Source of the DNA: an uncultured Erythrobacter sp.
GTDB taxonomy: Bacteria > Pseudomonadota > Alphaproteobacteria > Sphingomonadales > Sphingomonadaceae
Length of the DNA: 64,000 nucleotides
Direction of reading: 5' to 3'
Assembly (NCBI GenBank): GCA_947499095.1
Contig: CANMMR010000005.1
Span: forward strand, 189,001-253,000
This document shows positions 19,201 to 29,458 of this stretch, piece by piece. Each line of letters opens with the position of its first letter. Position 1 is the first letter of the stretch. Both the position numbers and the translations under genes were made by a program. A model generated the notes under the pieces. The model had not been told where the DNA came from. It saw only the letters and a program-made list of their open reading frames with translations, and did not search any database.

Positions 19201-19287
19201 CGGTCCCCCGCTCATGCACCAGTGCGAGTCGCGCGTCCACCACGGCGGCGCACGAAGACGCTAAATTTCCAGTGGATCGGCGGCTAG

Positions 19288-19731
19288 TTAGTCTTTCGGG
19301 AGCGCTTCGCGCATCCGGCGGGCCATGTCGCGCAGCGCGGGCGTCATTTCGGACAGCCCTTCGGCAAGCCCGCCCATCGCCTGCATGGCGCGGGGTACGA
19401 CGACGGCAACTTCCTCGCTCAAGCGGCCCGCATCGGGTGCGACCTTGCGCAAGGTGAGATCGGGATCGATTTCCTCGGCCTTCTCCCCCGCCATGTCGGC
19501 CGCGGCCTTGGCCAGCGGAGCGATCGGCAGGTCGAGCAGTACTTCGGTCATGGTCTGGAGCATAAGCGCCATGTCGCGCTGGCGCTCCGGATCGCGCATC
19601 TCCTCCGCCATGTCGGCCAGCGGTAGCGCTTCGGGCGCAGCGTCCACTTCGGGCGCGTCGTAATCCTGCGCGGCGGCAGGCGCGGCAGTCACCGCGAGCG
19701 CGGCGGCGAGAGGCAGGATGGCGTTACGCAT
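19288..19731 (-). CDS. Predicted periplasmic hypothetical protein
   Basis: A 147-residue protein with a clear Sec signal (MRNAILPLAAALAVTAAPAAAQ, cleavage after AAAQ or APAAA). The mature chain is acidic and helical, with regular Met/Leu/Ala spacing (DMALMLQTMTEVLLDLPIAPL). No TM or catalytic motif was seen. Similar small secreted proteins are common in sphingomonads, but I do not recognise a named family. Confidence 0.6.
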   Translation of the reverse strand: MRNAILPLAAALAVTAAPAAAQDYDAPEVDAAPEALPLADMAEEMRDPERQRDMALMLQTMTEVLLDLPIAPLAKAAADMAGEKAEEIDPDLTLRKVAPDAGRLSEEVAVVVPRAMQAMGGLAEGLSEMTPALRDMARRMREALPKD

Positions 19732-19796
19732 GGTCTTTCCCCGAAATTACGTCGCAACGCTTTACCGGATTTGTGCTGAGTCTGCCATGAACGGGT

Positions 19797-20195
19797 TCAG
19801 ACGCCCGATGCTTCCAGCAGCAGCAGGCAATTGGGCATCATGGCCTCGCGCGCTTCCAGCCCTTCGTTCATCAGCGTCACCGTGGTTTCGAACGCCAGCT
19901 TGTTCGCCTGTTCGCGAGTGAGGTCGTGATCGTCCATCAGCCCCGCCATGGTCCGCACGAAAAACTCGCGCCCGCGCGGTTCCATCGCAGGATAGGCGGC
20001 GGCGCGCGCATCGCCTTCCGCCTGGCCCTTGGCGATCAGGCCGAAAGCGACGCCGCAGCGCAGGCTGCTGCGCTGTTCGAGCGTGAGGGTGGGCAGCGCA
20101 GCCTCGGCAGTGGCAGGGGCAGCACCAGGCGCATCCTGCGCGGCGAGCGGAAGCGATGCGAGGGCGAGGCCGACGGCGAGAAGCAGTTTCGTCAT
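19797..20195 (-). CDS. Predicted secreted hypothetical protein
   Basis: A 132-residue protein with a signal peptide (MTKLLLAVGLALASLPLAAQ) and a mature helical domain containing two Cys (SLRCGVAFGL and MMPNCLLLLE) that could form a disulfide. It is separated by 65 bp from the preceding minus-strand secreted protein gene, and may be its partner. No function is recognisable. It is divergent from adhC. Confidence 0.6.
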   Translation of the reverse strand: MTKLLLAVGLALASLPLAAQDAPGAAPATAEAALPTLTLEQRSSLRCGVAFGLIAKGQAEGDARAAAYPAMEPRGREFFVRTMAGLMDDHDLTREQANKLAFETTVTLMNEGLEAREAMMPNCLLLLEASGV

Positions 20196-20292
20196 GCCGC
20201 GGCTCTATATCCCCTCGCCTGAATGGCGGGCAACCGTGCTTGCGGGGCGTTGCTGCTTTGCCTAGGTCCGCGGTTGAACAGGAGACAGAAGT

Positions 20293-21398
<1,106 letters not shown>

Positions 21399-21399
<1 letters not shown>

Positions 21400-21752
21400 T
21401 GGCGAAGAAGGTCGTCCTCGCCGACAAGTTCGCTACCTTCACCGAGCACTGGGCACCGCGCATCGTCGCGCGATACGAAGGGCACGAAGTCCGCATCGCG
21501 AAGCTCGACGGCGAATTCGACTGGCACAGCCATACCCATGACGAGCACTTCCTGTGCATCTCCGGCGAGCTGGAGGTCGAATTCCGCGATCGCACGGAGA
21601 CGCTGCTGCCGGGCGAGTTCCTGCTGATCGAAACGGGCGAGGATCACCGCCCAGCCGCGCGCAAAGGGGAAGTCCAGCTGCTGATGCTGGATCCTGCCGA
21701 AGCGCCGAATACGGGCGATCCGGACACGGCGACTGTCGCGGTCGATATCTGA
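21399..21752 (+). CDS. Single-domain cupin protein
   Basis: A 117-residue cupin. Motif 1 is recognisable (DWHSHTHDEHFLCISGELEVEF, with His-x-His and Glu metal ligands) and motif 2 reads LLPGEFLLIETGEDHRPAARKG. Function is unknown; many such proteins are sugar-isomerase-like or metal-binding. The ATG overlaps the adhC stop (TGATG), so it is translationally coupled to formaldehyde oxidation. Confidence 0.82.
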
Positions 21753-21815
21753 CTGCTTGCGCGGCCCGAGGGTCCCATTAAGGTGGCGAATCGAAACGTA
21801 AAGGAGAGAGAATAT

Positions 21816-22196
21816 ATGTTCAGTCACGTCATGCTGGGGGCCGACGATATCGACGCCTCGAAGAAGTTCTACGACGCCTGCTTCAAGGCGCTCGGCGGCA
21901 GCGAAGGCCAGATCGATCCCAAGGGCCGGGTCATCTACATGCACAATGGCGGGATCTTCCTCCTGACCAAGCCCATCGACGGCCAGCCCGCCAGCTGCGG
22001 CAATGGTTCGACCATCGGATTTGCCGCCTCGAGCGAAGACATGGCCGACGCATGGCACAAGGCGGGCAGCGAGAACGGCGGTACCGAGATCGAAGATCCG
22101 CCGGGCATCCGCGAAGGCGCGGGCATGAAGCTCTACCTCGCCTATCTCCGCGATCCGGCCGACAACAAGGTTTGCGCGATGTATCGCCCGGGCTAA
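21816..22196 (+). CDS. VOC (glyoxalase-like) family protein
   Basis: A 126-residue vicinal-oxygen-chelate fold protein. It starts MFSHVMLGADDIDASKKFYD and has the repeat FLLTKPIDG, the GFAASSEDMADAWHKAG middle and KLYLAYLRDPADNKVCAMY at the end, with the C-terminal metal Glu replaced by a Cys/Tyr environment. The start at 21816 has an ideal AAGGAGAG upstream. It lies between the cupin and fghA in the formaldehyde cluster and may act on a glutathione adduct, which is inference. Confidence 0.82.
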   Translation: MFSHVMLGADDIDASKKFYDACFKALGGSEGQIDPKGRVIYMHNGGIFLLTKPIDGQPASCGNGSTIGFAASSEDMADAWHKAGSENGGTEIEDPPGIREGAGMKLYLAYLRDPADNKVCAMYRPG

Positions 22197-22233
22197 GGGC
22201 AACCGATCATATCGTCCCGCACAGGGGTGCTTT

Positions 22234-22263
22234 GGGCGCAGCGGTTCTTGGCCGGCTGCGCCC
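22234..22263 (+). terminator. Hairpin between the VOC gene and fghA
   Basis: GGGCGCAGC and GCTGCGCCC form a perfect nine-pair stem around a 12-base loop, 38 bp after the VOC gene stop. There is no clear T tract, so it may be an attenuator or an mRNA-stability hairpin instead of a full stop. Confidence 0.5.
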
Positions 22264-22312
22264 TTCGCGTATTGGGGCGGGCCGAAGAGACGATACGACA
22301 GGAAATAGACGC

Positions 22313-23155
22313 ATGCCGCTCGACTATCTTTCGCAAAACAGGGCCTACGAAGGCGAGCAATTCGTCTGCTCCCACCAGTCGCGCGAGACTGGGACGGAAA
22401 TGACTTTCTCGGTCTATGTCCCGCCGCACATGCCGGGGATCAAGCTGCCGGTGCTGTGGTATCTCTCGGGCCTCACCTGTACGCATGAGAACGTCACCGA
22501 AAAGGGCGAATACCGCCGCGCCTGTGCCAAGCACGGCATAGTCTTCGTGGCCCCTGACACCAGCCCGCGCGGGGAGGATGTGCCCGACGCCGGGGACGAA
22601 TACGATTTCGGCAAGGGCGCGGGCTTCTATGTCGATGCGACGCAGGAGCCGTGGGCGAAGCACTTCCGCATGCGCAGCTATATCGAGCGCGAACTGCCGG
22701 AAGTGATCGCGGCTGAGTTTCCGGTCGACCTGGAGCGCCAGTCGATTACCGGGCATTCGATGGGGGGCCACGGCGCGCTGACTATCGGCTTGCGCAATCC
22801 CGACCGCTTCCGCTCGGTCAGTGCCTTCAGCCCGATCGTCGCGCCGAGCCAGGTACCCTGGGGCGAAAAGGCGCTAGGTCGCTATCTCGGCGAGGATCGC
22901 GCGGCATGGCGCGAGTACGACGCAGTCGCGCTGATCGAAGACGGCGCGCGGCTCGATCACCTGCTGGTCGACCAGGGCACGGCGGACAATTTCCTCGAAG
23001 AGCAGCTCAAGACCGGCGCCCTCTCGATGGCCTGCGCCAAGGCTGGCATGAGCCCCGAAATCCGCATGCAGCAGGGGTACGACCATTCCTATTATTTCAT
23101 ATCGACATTCATGGCCGAGCATGTGGCGTGGCACGCGAAGCGGCTGGGCGCCTAG
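22313..23155 (+). CDS. fghA: S-formylglutathione hydrolase
   Basis: A serine esterase that hydrolyses S-formylglutathione to formate and glutathione, the step after AdhC. The 280-residue alpha/beta hydrolase has LSGLTCTHENV (oxyanion region), the nucleophile elbow GHSMGGHGALTIG, the acid DQGTADNFLEEQLK and the catalytic His in GYDHSYYFISTF. The start is the ATG of MPLDYLSQNRAYEGEQ. Its TAG stop lies in a CTAG that is also the stop of metW on the other strand. Confidence 0.95.
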   Translation: MPLDYLSQNRAYEGEQFVCSHQSRETGTEMTFSVYVPPHMPGIKLPVLWYLSGLTCTHENVTEKGEYRRACAKHGIVFVAPDTSPRGEDVPDAGDEYDFGKGAGFYVDATQEPWAKHFRMRSYIERELPEVIAAEFPVDLERQSITGHSMGGHGALTIGLRNPDRFRSVSAFSPIVAPSQVPWGEKALGRYLGEDRAAWREYDAVALIEDGARLDHLLVDQGTADNFLEEQLKTGALSMACAKAGMSPEIRMQQGYDHSYYFISTFMAEHVAWHAKRLGA

Positions 23156-23736
23156 CGACTCAACTCGAAGACGGCGAACTCCGCACGGCCGTTGGCTCCC
23201 GCTCGCCCGAGTTGCCGCTCACCGGCGAAGAACCACTCGCGTTCGATGCGTGCGCCCTTTTCTTTCGCGAGTTCGCGGAAGTCCTTCACAGTCACGTGGT
23301 GGATATTCTGAGTCGCGTACCAGCTTACCGGGATCGCGCGCGTCACCGGCATGCGGCCGCCGAACATCAGGGCGGCGCGGGTGCGCCAGTGGGCGAAATT
23401 GGGGAAGCTGACGAAAGCGCGGGTGCCGACGCGCAGCAATTCGTCGAGCATGCGGTCGGGGCGCGCGGCGGTCTGCAGCGTCTGGCTGAGGACCGCGTAG
23501 TCGAAGCCCTTATCGGGATAGTCGGCGAGGTCGCGGTCGGCATCGCCCTGTACCACGCTGAGACCCTGGCTGACGCAGCGCTCGACGCAATCGCCATCGA
23601 TCTCGACCCCGCGTACGTCGCAGTCTTTCTCGCGCAGCGCCATCATCAGCGCCCCGTCGCCGCAGCCGATATCGAGCACGCGGCTACCCGGCGATACGTG
23701 ACCGGCGATGACGGCGAGGTCCGGGCGGATGCTCAT
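23152..23736 (-). CDS. metW: Methionine biosynthesis protein MetW
   Basis: A SAM-binding methyltransferase-fold protein that acts with MetX in alphaproteobacterial methionine synthesis. The 194-residue protein starts [20 protein letters not shown] and has the glycine loop [32 protein letters not shown] and [12 protein letters not shown]. The start overlaps the metX stop by four bases (ATGA), which implies coupling. Its stop shares CTAG with the fghA stop. Confidence 0.94.
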   Translation of the reverse strand: MSIRPDLAVIAGHVSPGSRVLDIGCGDGALMMALREKDCDVRGVEIDGDCVERCVSQGLSVVQGDADRDLADYPDKGFDYAVLSQTLQTAARPDRMLDELLRVGTRAFVSFPNFAHWRTRAALMFGGRMPVTRAIPVSWYATQNIHHVTVKDFRELAKEKGARIEREWFFAGERQLGRAGANGRAEFAVFELSR

Positions 23737-24821
23737 CCGAGGAATCCTCCGATCACGCGGTCGAGCGCGGGCACGTCGAGCAGGAAGCTGTCGTGGCCAT
23801 GCGGGGCGGATAGCTCGACGAAACTCACCGCCGCGCCCGCTGCATTGAGCGCGTGGACGACATGGCGGCTTTCCGCTGTGGGATAGAGCCAGTCGCTGTC
23901 GAAGCTGACGAGGCAAAAGCGCGCCTGCGTTCCGGCGAAGGCATTTACCAGCTTGCCGCCATGCTCCTCAGCAAGGTCGAAATAATCCATCGCGCGGGTG
24001 ATGTAGAGATAGCTGTTCGCATCGAAGCGCTGGGTGAAGCCGCTGCCCTGGTAACGCAGGTAGGATTCGACTTGGAAATCGGCATCGAAGCCGAAGGTCT
24101 TGGCTTCCCGGTCCTGCAGGTTCCGCCCGAACTTCTCGGTCAGCGCTTCTTCGGAAAGATAGGTTATATGCGCTGCCATGCGCGCCACGGCGAGGCCGCT
24201 GTCGGGCGCTTCGCCGCCATAATAGTCGCCCTGGTTCCAGCGCGGATCGGCCATCACCGCCTGCCGCCCGAGTTCGTGGAATCCGATATTCTGCGCCGAA
24301 TGGCGGCTGGTCGAGGCGATCACAAGGACACGGTCTGCGCGCTCCGGCCAGTTGGCCGCGAGGCTCAGCGCCTGCATCCCCCCCATCGATCCGCCGACCA
24401 CGGCATGCAACGTCTCGATCCCCAACGCATCGAGCAGGCCGATAGCGCTGCGCACCATGTCGCGGATGGTGATGACCGGGAAGCGCATGGCATAAGGCTG
24501 CCCGTCCGAAGCTTCGCTCGCCGGGCCGGTGGAGCCCATGCAGCTGCCGATGACATTGGGGCAGATGACGTGGAAGCGGTCCGTGTCGATTGGCTTGCCG
24601 GGCCCCACCATCCGTTCCCACCAGCCAGGCTTCCCAGTGATCGGATGCGGGCTGGCGACATATTGGTCGCCGGTAAGCGCATGGCACAGCAGGATGGCAT
24701 TCGAGCGGTCTTCGTTCAGCGCGCCATAGGTTTCGTAGGCGACCTCGACGCGCGACAACTCGCCCCCGCCGTCAAGCGGCAGCGGTGAGGGCAATCTCAG
24801 CGTTTGCGAGGTGGTGCTCAA
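23733..24821 (-). CDS. metX: Homoserine O-acetyltransferase (MetX family)
   Basis: An acyltransferase that activates homoserine for methionine synthesis. The 362-residue alpha/beta hydrolase has [11 protein letters not shown], the nucleophile elbow [28 protein letters not shown] and the C-terminal catalytic His in [12 protein letters not shown]. Some alphaproteobacterial homologues prefer succinyl-CoA, so donor specificity is uncertain. The only usable start in this frame is TTG at 24821 (upstream in-frame stop TGA), without an obvious Shine-Dalgarno sequence. No SAM riboswitch was recognised in the leader. Confidence 0.93.
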   Translation of the reverse strand: MSTTSQTLRLPSPLPLDGGGELSRVEVAYETYGALNEDRSNAILLCHALTGDQYVASPHPITGKPGWWERMVGPGKPIDTDRFHVICPNVIGSCMGSTGPASEASDGQPYAMRFPVITIRDMVRSAIGLLDALGIETLHAVVGGSMGGMQALSLAANWPERADRVLVIASTSRHSAQNIGFHELGRQAVMADPRWNQGDYYGGEAPDSGLAVARMAAHITYLSEEALTEKFGRNLQDREAKTFGFDADFQVESYLRYQGSGFTQRFDANSYLYITRAMDYFDLAEEHGGKLVNAFAGTQARFCLVSFDSDWLYPTAESRHVVHALNAAGAAVSFVELSAPHGHDSFLLDVPALDRVIGGFLG

Positions 24822-24897
24822 ATCTGGAATTGGCTCAAAAGAAAGAACGATGCTCGGACATGCTCAGCATGAGCGGGTTTGGAAGCAATCTCCCTAT

Positions 24898-24924
24898 CCG
24901 TTCGCCCTGAGCTTGTCGAAGGGC
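24898..24924. repeat. REP-like intergenic repeat (CCCTGAGCTTGTCGAAGGG core)
   Basis: The unit CCCTGAGCTTGTCGAAGGG lies between divergent metX and hisC, with GCCCT/AGGGC arms closing a small imperfect hairpin. I recognise this core as a short interspersed repeat found in many proteobacterial genomes (from memory). Only one copy was noticed in this window. Confidence 0.7.
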
Positions 24925-24951
24925 CGTAATTCTTTATGGCGCAGACGCAAG

Positions 24952-26052
24952 ATGTCAGACCGTCCTACTCTCAAACCGTGGATCGAAGCGATCCATGCCT
25001 ATGTGCCCGGCAAGTCGAAGGCTGCCGATGGCAGCCCGCTGGTCAAACTGTCGGCCAACGAGAACCCGCTCGGCTGCAGCCCCAATGTGATCGAGGCGCT
25101 TGCTGGCGGGCAACAGCCGAACCTCTATCCCGATCCCGACGCCACGCAATTGCGCGAAGCCATCGGTAAGCTCCACGGCATCGACCCGGCGCGGATCGTG
25201 TGCGGCACGGGCTCGGGCGAATGCCTCCACGGCGCGGTGCAGGCCTTTGCCGGACCGGGCGACGAGGTGCTGTTCTCGCGCTATTCCTTCTCGCTCTACC
25301 CGCTACTCGCCCACAAGGTCGGAGCCGAGGTCGTGCTGGCGGAGGACAGCGACTATGCCCCCGATGTCGACAAGCTGCTCGCCGCAGTGACGCCGCGGAC
25401 GCGCGTGGTTCTGCTCGACAATCCGAACAATCCCATCGGCGCCTTCCTGCCGCGCGCGGAGGTCGAGCGCCTGCATGCCGGCCTGCCGAGGGATGTGCTG
25501 CTGGTGGTCGACCAGGCCTACGCCGAATTTCTCCCAGAGGGCGAAGATGACGGCGGCATGGATCTCGCCGCCCGGCACGACAATGTCCTCGTCACCCGCA
25601 CCTTCGCGAAAGCCTATGGCATTGCGGGCGAGCGCGTGGGCTGGGCGACCGGCGCGTTGCACCTGATCGACGCGCTCAACCGACTGCGCGGCGCATTCAA
25701 CGTGACTGCTAGCGGCCAACGGGCGGCGCTGGCGGCACTGGCGGACCAAGCCTTCGTCACGAGTTCGCGCGATGCCAACGCCGCTGCCCGCGCGCGCTTC
25801 GTCGACCAAATCGCGGCGCTCGGCAATCACGGCCTGCGCGCCTTGCCGAGCGAGGCCAATTTCGTCCTCGTCGTCTTCGAAGGCGACCTCGAAGCCACCG
25901 CGGCCCTCGAAGCGATTGCCGAAGCGGGCTATGCCGTACGCCACCTGCCCGGCCAGGGCCTGCCGCAAGCGCTGCGGATCACCGTGGGCACGCCGGATCA
26001 GATGGATGCCATAGCCGCAGTGTTGCGCGACCTGTGTGGAGAACCGGCATGA
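24952..26052 (+). CDS. hisC: Histidinol-phosphate aminotransferase
   Basis: A PLP-dependent class I/II aminotransferase, 366 residues. It has [19 protein letters not shown] at the N-terminus, [42 protein letters not shown], the Asp-x-Ala-Tyr segment DQAYAEFL and the PLP lysine in [16 protein letters not shown]. The adjacent tyrC overlaps by four bases (ATGA), so in this lineage the enzyme probably also serves as an aromatic or imidazole aminotransferase in tyrosine/phenylalanine synthesis. Confidence 0.94.
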   Translation: MSDRPTLKPWIEAIHAYVPGKSKAADGSPLVKLSANENPLGCSPNVIEALAGGQQPNLYPDPDATQLREAIGKLHGIDPARIVCGTGSGECLHGAVQAFAGPGDEVLFSRYSFSLYPLLAHKVGAEVVLAEDSDYAPDVDKLLAAVTPRTRVVLLDNPNNPIGAFLPRAEVERLHAGLPRDVLLVVDQAYAEFLPEGEDDGGMDLAARHDNVLVTRTFAKAYGIAGERVGWATGALHLIDALNRLRGAFNVTASGQRAALAALADQAFVTSSRDANAAARARFVDQIAALGNHGLRALPSEANFVLVVFEGDLEATAALEAIAEAGYAVRHLPGQGLPQALRITVGTPDQMDAIAAVLRDLCGEPA

Positions 26053-26954
26053 GCATCGCGCGGATCGCGATCATCGGCCTTGGCCTCATCGGCGGCTCCA
26101 TCGGCCTCGCCCTGCGCGAGATGCTACCCGCCATCAGAACGACAGGCTGGGATGCGGACCCGGACGTTCGGCAAAAAGCTATGCAGCGCGGTCTGGTCGG
26201 GAGAGTATGCGACAGCCCCGACAACGCAGTGCGCGACGCTCAGCTCGTCATCCTCTGTGTACCCGTCGGCGCAATGGGTGCCGCGGCGCAGAGCATTGCA
26301 GGCGCGCTGCCGCCCGGTGCGATCGTCAGTGATGTCGGTTCTTCGAAGCACAGCGTCGCGCAGGCCATCGCAAAGGCGCTGCCCGATGCCGTAGTGGTCC
26401 CGGCGCATCCCGTCGCTGGCACCGAGAAGAGCGGTCCCGACGCAGGCTTTCCCGAACTGTTCCGCCACCGCTGGTGCATCCTGACACCAGATGACGATAC
26501 GCCTGCCGAGACGGTCGAGCAGGTCGCGGCAGTCTGGCAGGGCCTCGGCGCGAAGGTCGAGATCATGGAGCCCGCACATCACGACCTCGTGCTCGCAGTG
26601 ACCAGCCACATCCCCCACCTCATCGCCTATACGATCGTCGGCACCGCCAGCGACCTCGAAGACGTGACGCGAGGCGAGGTCATCAAATATTCCGCCGGGG
26701 GTTTTCGCGACTTCACCCGCATCGCCGCCAGCGACCCGACCATGTGGCGCGATGTCTTTCTGACCAATCGCGACGCCGTGCTTGAGGTACTTGGCCGTTT
26801 CACCGAAGATCTCACCGCCCTCCAGCGCGCGATCCGCAATGGCGACGGCGACACGCTGTTCGAGCTGTTCGAGCGCACGCGGACCATCCGCCGCTCGATC
26901 ATCGAGGAAGGGCAGGACGATGCGCGGCCCGATTTCGGCCGTTCCGACCACTAG
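26049..26954 (+). CDS. tyrC: Prephenate/arogenate dehydrogenase
   Basis: An NAD(P)-dependent dehydrogenase of tyrosine biosynthesis, 301 residues. The Rossmann motif is [15 protein letters not shown]; further signatures are [44 protein letters not shown] (substrate-binding His) and [13 protein letters not shown]. The ATG overlaps the hisC stop. The hisC-tyrC pair is a conserved alphaproteobacterial aromatic amino acid unit. It converges on the CitE-like gene with three bases between. Confidence 0.93.
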   Translation: MSIARIAIIGLGLIGGSIGLALREMLPAIRTTGWDADPDVRQKAMQRGLVGRVCDSPDNAVRDAQLVILCVPVGAMGAAAQSIAGALPPGAIVSDVGSSKHSVAQAIAKALPDAVVVPAHPVAGTEKSGPDAGFPELFRHRWCILTPDDDTPAETVEQVAAVWQGLGAKVEIMEPAHHDLVLAVTSHIPHLIAYTIVGTASDLEDVTRGEVIKYSAGGFRDFTRIAASDPTMWRDVFLTNRDAVLEVLGRFTEDLTALQRAIRNGDGDTLFELFERTRTIRRSIIEEGQDDARPDFGRSDH

Positions 26955-26957
26955 CGC

Positions 26958-27833
26958 CTAGTCGGAGGCCTTACCGACCTGCGCGAGCAATTGCTGCGCC
27001 CGCGACAGATGCGGCCGGTCGAGCATGCCGCCGTTCCAGCCGATCGTGCCCGCGCCGGGATTGGCAGCGAAGATCGCGACGATCTCTTCCGCTTCGGCAA
27101 TATCTTCCGCGCTCGGCGTGAAGGCCTGATTGATCACCTCGACCTGCGCAGGGTGGATCGCCAGCATGCCGCGAAAACCCGAGCGCCGGACGGTTTCCGC
27201 GCGCGACTTCAGTCCATCCAGATCGCGGAAGTCGGCCTGGATCGTCTCGATCGCCGGAACCCCTGCCGTTGCCGCGCCCAGCAGGCACAGGCTGCGCGCC
27301 AACTCGTAGGTGAACGCAAAGCTGCCGTCGGGATTGCGATTGCTCGCCGCCCCGATGCTGTCGGCAAGGTCTTCCGCCCCCCAGGTCAGCGCCACCAGCC
27401 TCGGCGCACCCTTGAAATCGCCCGCATGGAACATGCTCTCGGCCACTTCGGTCAGCAACACGATCACCAGCGTCGAGCCGAGCTCGATATCGTTGGCCGC
27501 CTCCAGAGCAGAGAGGTACTTGTCCAGCGCCTCGACATCCTGCCGGCCATAGGCCTTGGGCAGCATGATCCCGCCCGGCCGACCCGGCATGACCGCCGCA
27601 AGATCGTGCAGCGTATAAGGCCCGTCGAGCGGATTGACGCGCACGAAAATGCGCCCCCGCTTGTCCGGATGCGCGTCGAGATAATCGCGGATCATGCCGC
27701 GCGCCGCGGGCTTGTTCTCCGGCGCAACGGCATCCTCGAGATCGAAAATCACAACATCGGCATCGCCGTCGGCCGCCTTTCCCATCTTCTTCTCGCTGTC
27801 GCCCGGCGCGAATAGCCATGACCGCATCTTCAT
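26958..27833 (-). CDS. HpcH/HpaI aldolase / citrate lyase beta-like protein
   Basis: A 291-residue CitE-like TIM-barrel enzyme. It has MRSWLFAPGDSEKKMGKA, DVVIFDLEDAVAPENKPAAR (acidic metal and CoA region), IFVRVNPLDGPYTLHDL, the metal-ligand Glu region VLLTEVAESM, LTWGAEDLADSIGA and GMLAIHPAQVEVINQAF. These stand-alone proteins cleave or hydrolyse acyl-CoA adducts such as malyl-CoA or citramalyl-CoA; the true substrate is not determinable here. It is monocistronic and divergent from galM. Confidence 0.88.
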   Translation of the reverse strand: MKMRSWLFAPGDSEKKMGKAADGDADVVIFDLEDAVAPENKPAARGMIRDYLDAHPDKRGRIFVRVNPLDGPYTLHDLAAVMPGRPGGIMLPKAYGRQDVEALDKYLSALEAANDIELGSTLVIVLLTEVAESMFHAGDFKGAPRLVALTWGAEDLADSIGAASNRNPDGSFAFTYELARSLCLLGAATAGVPAIETIQADFRDLDGLKSRAETVRRSGFRGMLAIHPAQVEVINQAFTPSAEDIAEAEEIVAIFAANPGAGTIGWNGGMLDRPHLSRAQQLLAQVGKASD

Positions 27834-27965
27834 CGCGATTGCCTCTCTCTTGCGTCGCTACATGCAGCACACTGTTTGCGGGTCTTTTTCAAGCCGCAGG
27901 GCATTTTCGCCCCCATCCGCACTTCGCGCTTGTCCACGCGCAGGCGATCTGCTGCGCTGGCCGGT

Positions 27966-29027
27966 ATGGTGCAAAAGCAGTTCTTCGAAGCCCTGCCCGA
28001 CGGGCGCGATGTTCATAGCTGGCGGCTGGAAAGCACTGATGGCGCGGGCCTGACGGTCATGGACCTCGGCGCACCGATCCTGTCGCTCGAGGTTCCCGAC
28101 CGCGGCGGTAAGCTTGCTGACGTAGTCCTCGGCTACGACAGCGCCGCGACCTATCTCGAAGATCCACATTACCACGGCGCGGTCATCGGACGCTTCGCCA
28201 ATCGCATCGCCGGGGCGAGCTTTACGCTGGACGGGCGCACATACGACCTCGACGCAAACCAGCTGCCGAACGCCTTGCACGGCGGGCGCGAAGGATTCGA
28301 CAAGCGCATCTGGAGCGGAGTGGCCTGCTCCACGAGCGAGGGCGACGGCGTGCTCTTCACCCTGGACAGCGCGGCCGGGGACCAGGGCTTCCCCGGCAAT
28401 CTGCGCGCCAGCGTGCGCTATGTGTGGACCGAGGATCACCGGCTTGTCATCGACTATGCGGCAGAAACCGACGCGCCGACGCCGTTCAATCCAACCCAGC
28501 ACAGCTACTGGAACCTGGCGGGCGCGGGGTCGCCCAGCGTGCTCGACCACCTCCTTTCCATCCACGCCGATCGCTATCTTCCCATTAGGCCAGACCTCAT
28601 CCCGACCGGCGCGTTAGCCGATGTTTCTTCAGCGCCCTTCGATTTTCGCGAGCCGAAGCCGATCGGCCGCGACATCGAGGCATCGGACGCACAGATCGCG
28701 CTCGGCAAAGGCTACGATCACTGCTTCGCGTTAAACGGCTCCGGCCTGCGCGAAGCGGCTATGCTTTTCGACCCTGTTAGCGGCCTCCGGATGACGGTCC
28801 AAACCGACATGCCCGGGCTGCATTTTTATTCCGCCAACTTCCTTGGCGGAGAACCGACAGGCAAGAACGGACAGACCTATGCACCCCGCAACGCCATCGC
28901 GCTGGAAACGCAATTCTTCCCCGACAGCCCCAATCAGCCGCACTTCCCCGACTCGATCCTGCGCCCCGGACACAGCTTAGCGAGCCGGACGATCTACGCG
29001 TTCGACTCTGGCTATTGTTACTCCTAA
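27966..29027 (+). CDS. galM: Aldose 1-epimerase
   Basis: A mutarotase interconverting alpha and beta anomers of hexoses. The 353-residue protein has VIGRFANRIAGASFTLDG, NALHGGREGFDKRIW (first catalytic His region), NPTQHSYWNLAGAG (catalytic His) and the general-base Glu in AIALETQFFPDSPNQ. The start is the internal ATG of MVQKQFFEALPDG. It appears to be the last clearly core gene before the island-like region; the sequence that follows is disorganised. Confidence 0.9.
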   Translation: MVQKQFFEALPDGRDVHSWRLESTDGAGLTVMDLGAPILSLEVPDRGGKLADVVLGYDSAATYLEDPHYHGAVIGRFANRIAGASFTLDGRTYDLDANQLPNALHGGREGFDKRIWSGVACSTSEGDGVLFTLDSAAGDQGFPGNLRASVRYVWTEDHRLVIDYAAETDAPTPFNPTQHSYWNLAGAGSPSVLDHLLSIHADRYLPIRPDLIPTGALADVSSAPFDFREPKPIGRDIEASDAQIALGKGYDHCFALNGSGLREAAMLFDPVSGLRMTVQTDMPGLHFYSANFLGGEPTGKNGQTYAPRNAIALETQFFPDSPNQPHFPDSILRPGHSLASRTIYAFDSGYCYS

Positions 29028-29458
29028 CGCTGCCGCTGGCCGCCGCTGCCGCAGCGCGAGCCCGGGGGTTCGATGCCGTATCGCTGCGGATGCCATGGGC
29101 TCACGTGAGCTGATTTATTCGGTTCACTGGGCGCGAATGCGTGATGCGGGGCGCATCGTTGCAAACTGCTATCTCCATCGCTGGGTCTTGGCTTTCTCGC
29201 TGGACGCCGCACCGATCCGCGAAATCATCGCAAGATTGCAGTCATCGACCGGACCATTGCGTACCGCGGGAGCCAGAATTGTGCCGACGCGGAATTTCTG
29301 ATCAAGGCCAGATTCGCCCCTGGGTCGATATCCTCCTACGTTTCGAGGGTCCCGTGGCCCGTCAAGCGGACCTGATCTTCGCACAGGCATGGACGATGCC
29401 GCAGCACAAATTCGATAAACTGTTTCGTGCGTCGCCAGCAAATGGCTATTCCGGTCTC
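29028..29458. other. Intergenic region after galM, no gene recognised
   Basis: About 430 bases without a convincing gene. It begins with a GC-rich stretch containing CCGCAGCG (29049-29056) and its complement CGCTGCGG (29082-29089), then mixed-composition sequence leading into moeA. Short open frames here have no recognisable motif. It may mark the boundary between core genome and island. Confidence 0.5.

Noticed and set aside
24822..24951. SAM-responsive riboswitch before metX
   Set aside because: The leader is short and I could not find the conserved pseudoknot sequence of SAM-II or another SAM class.
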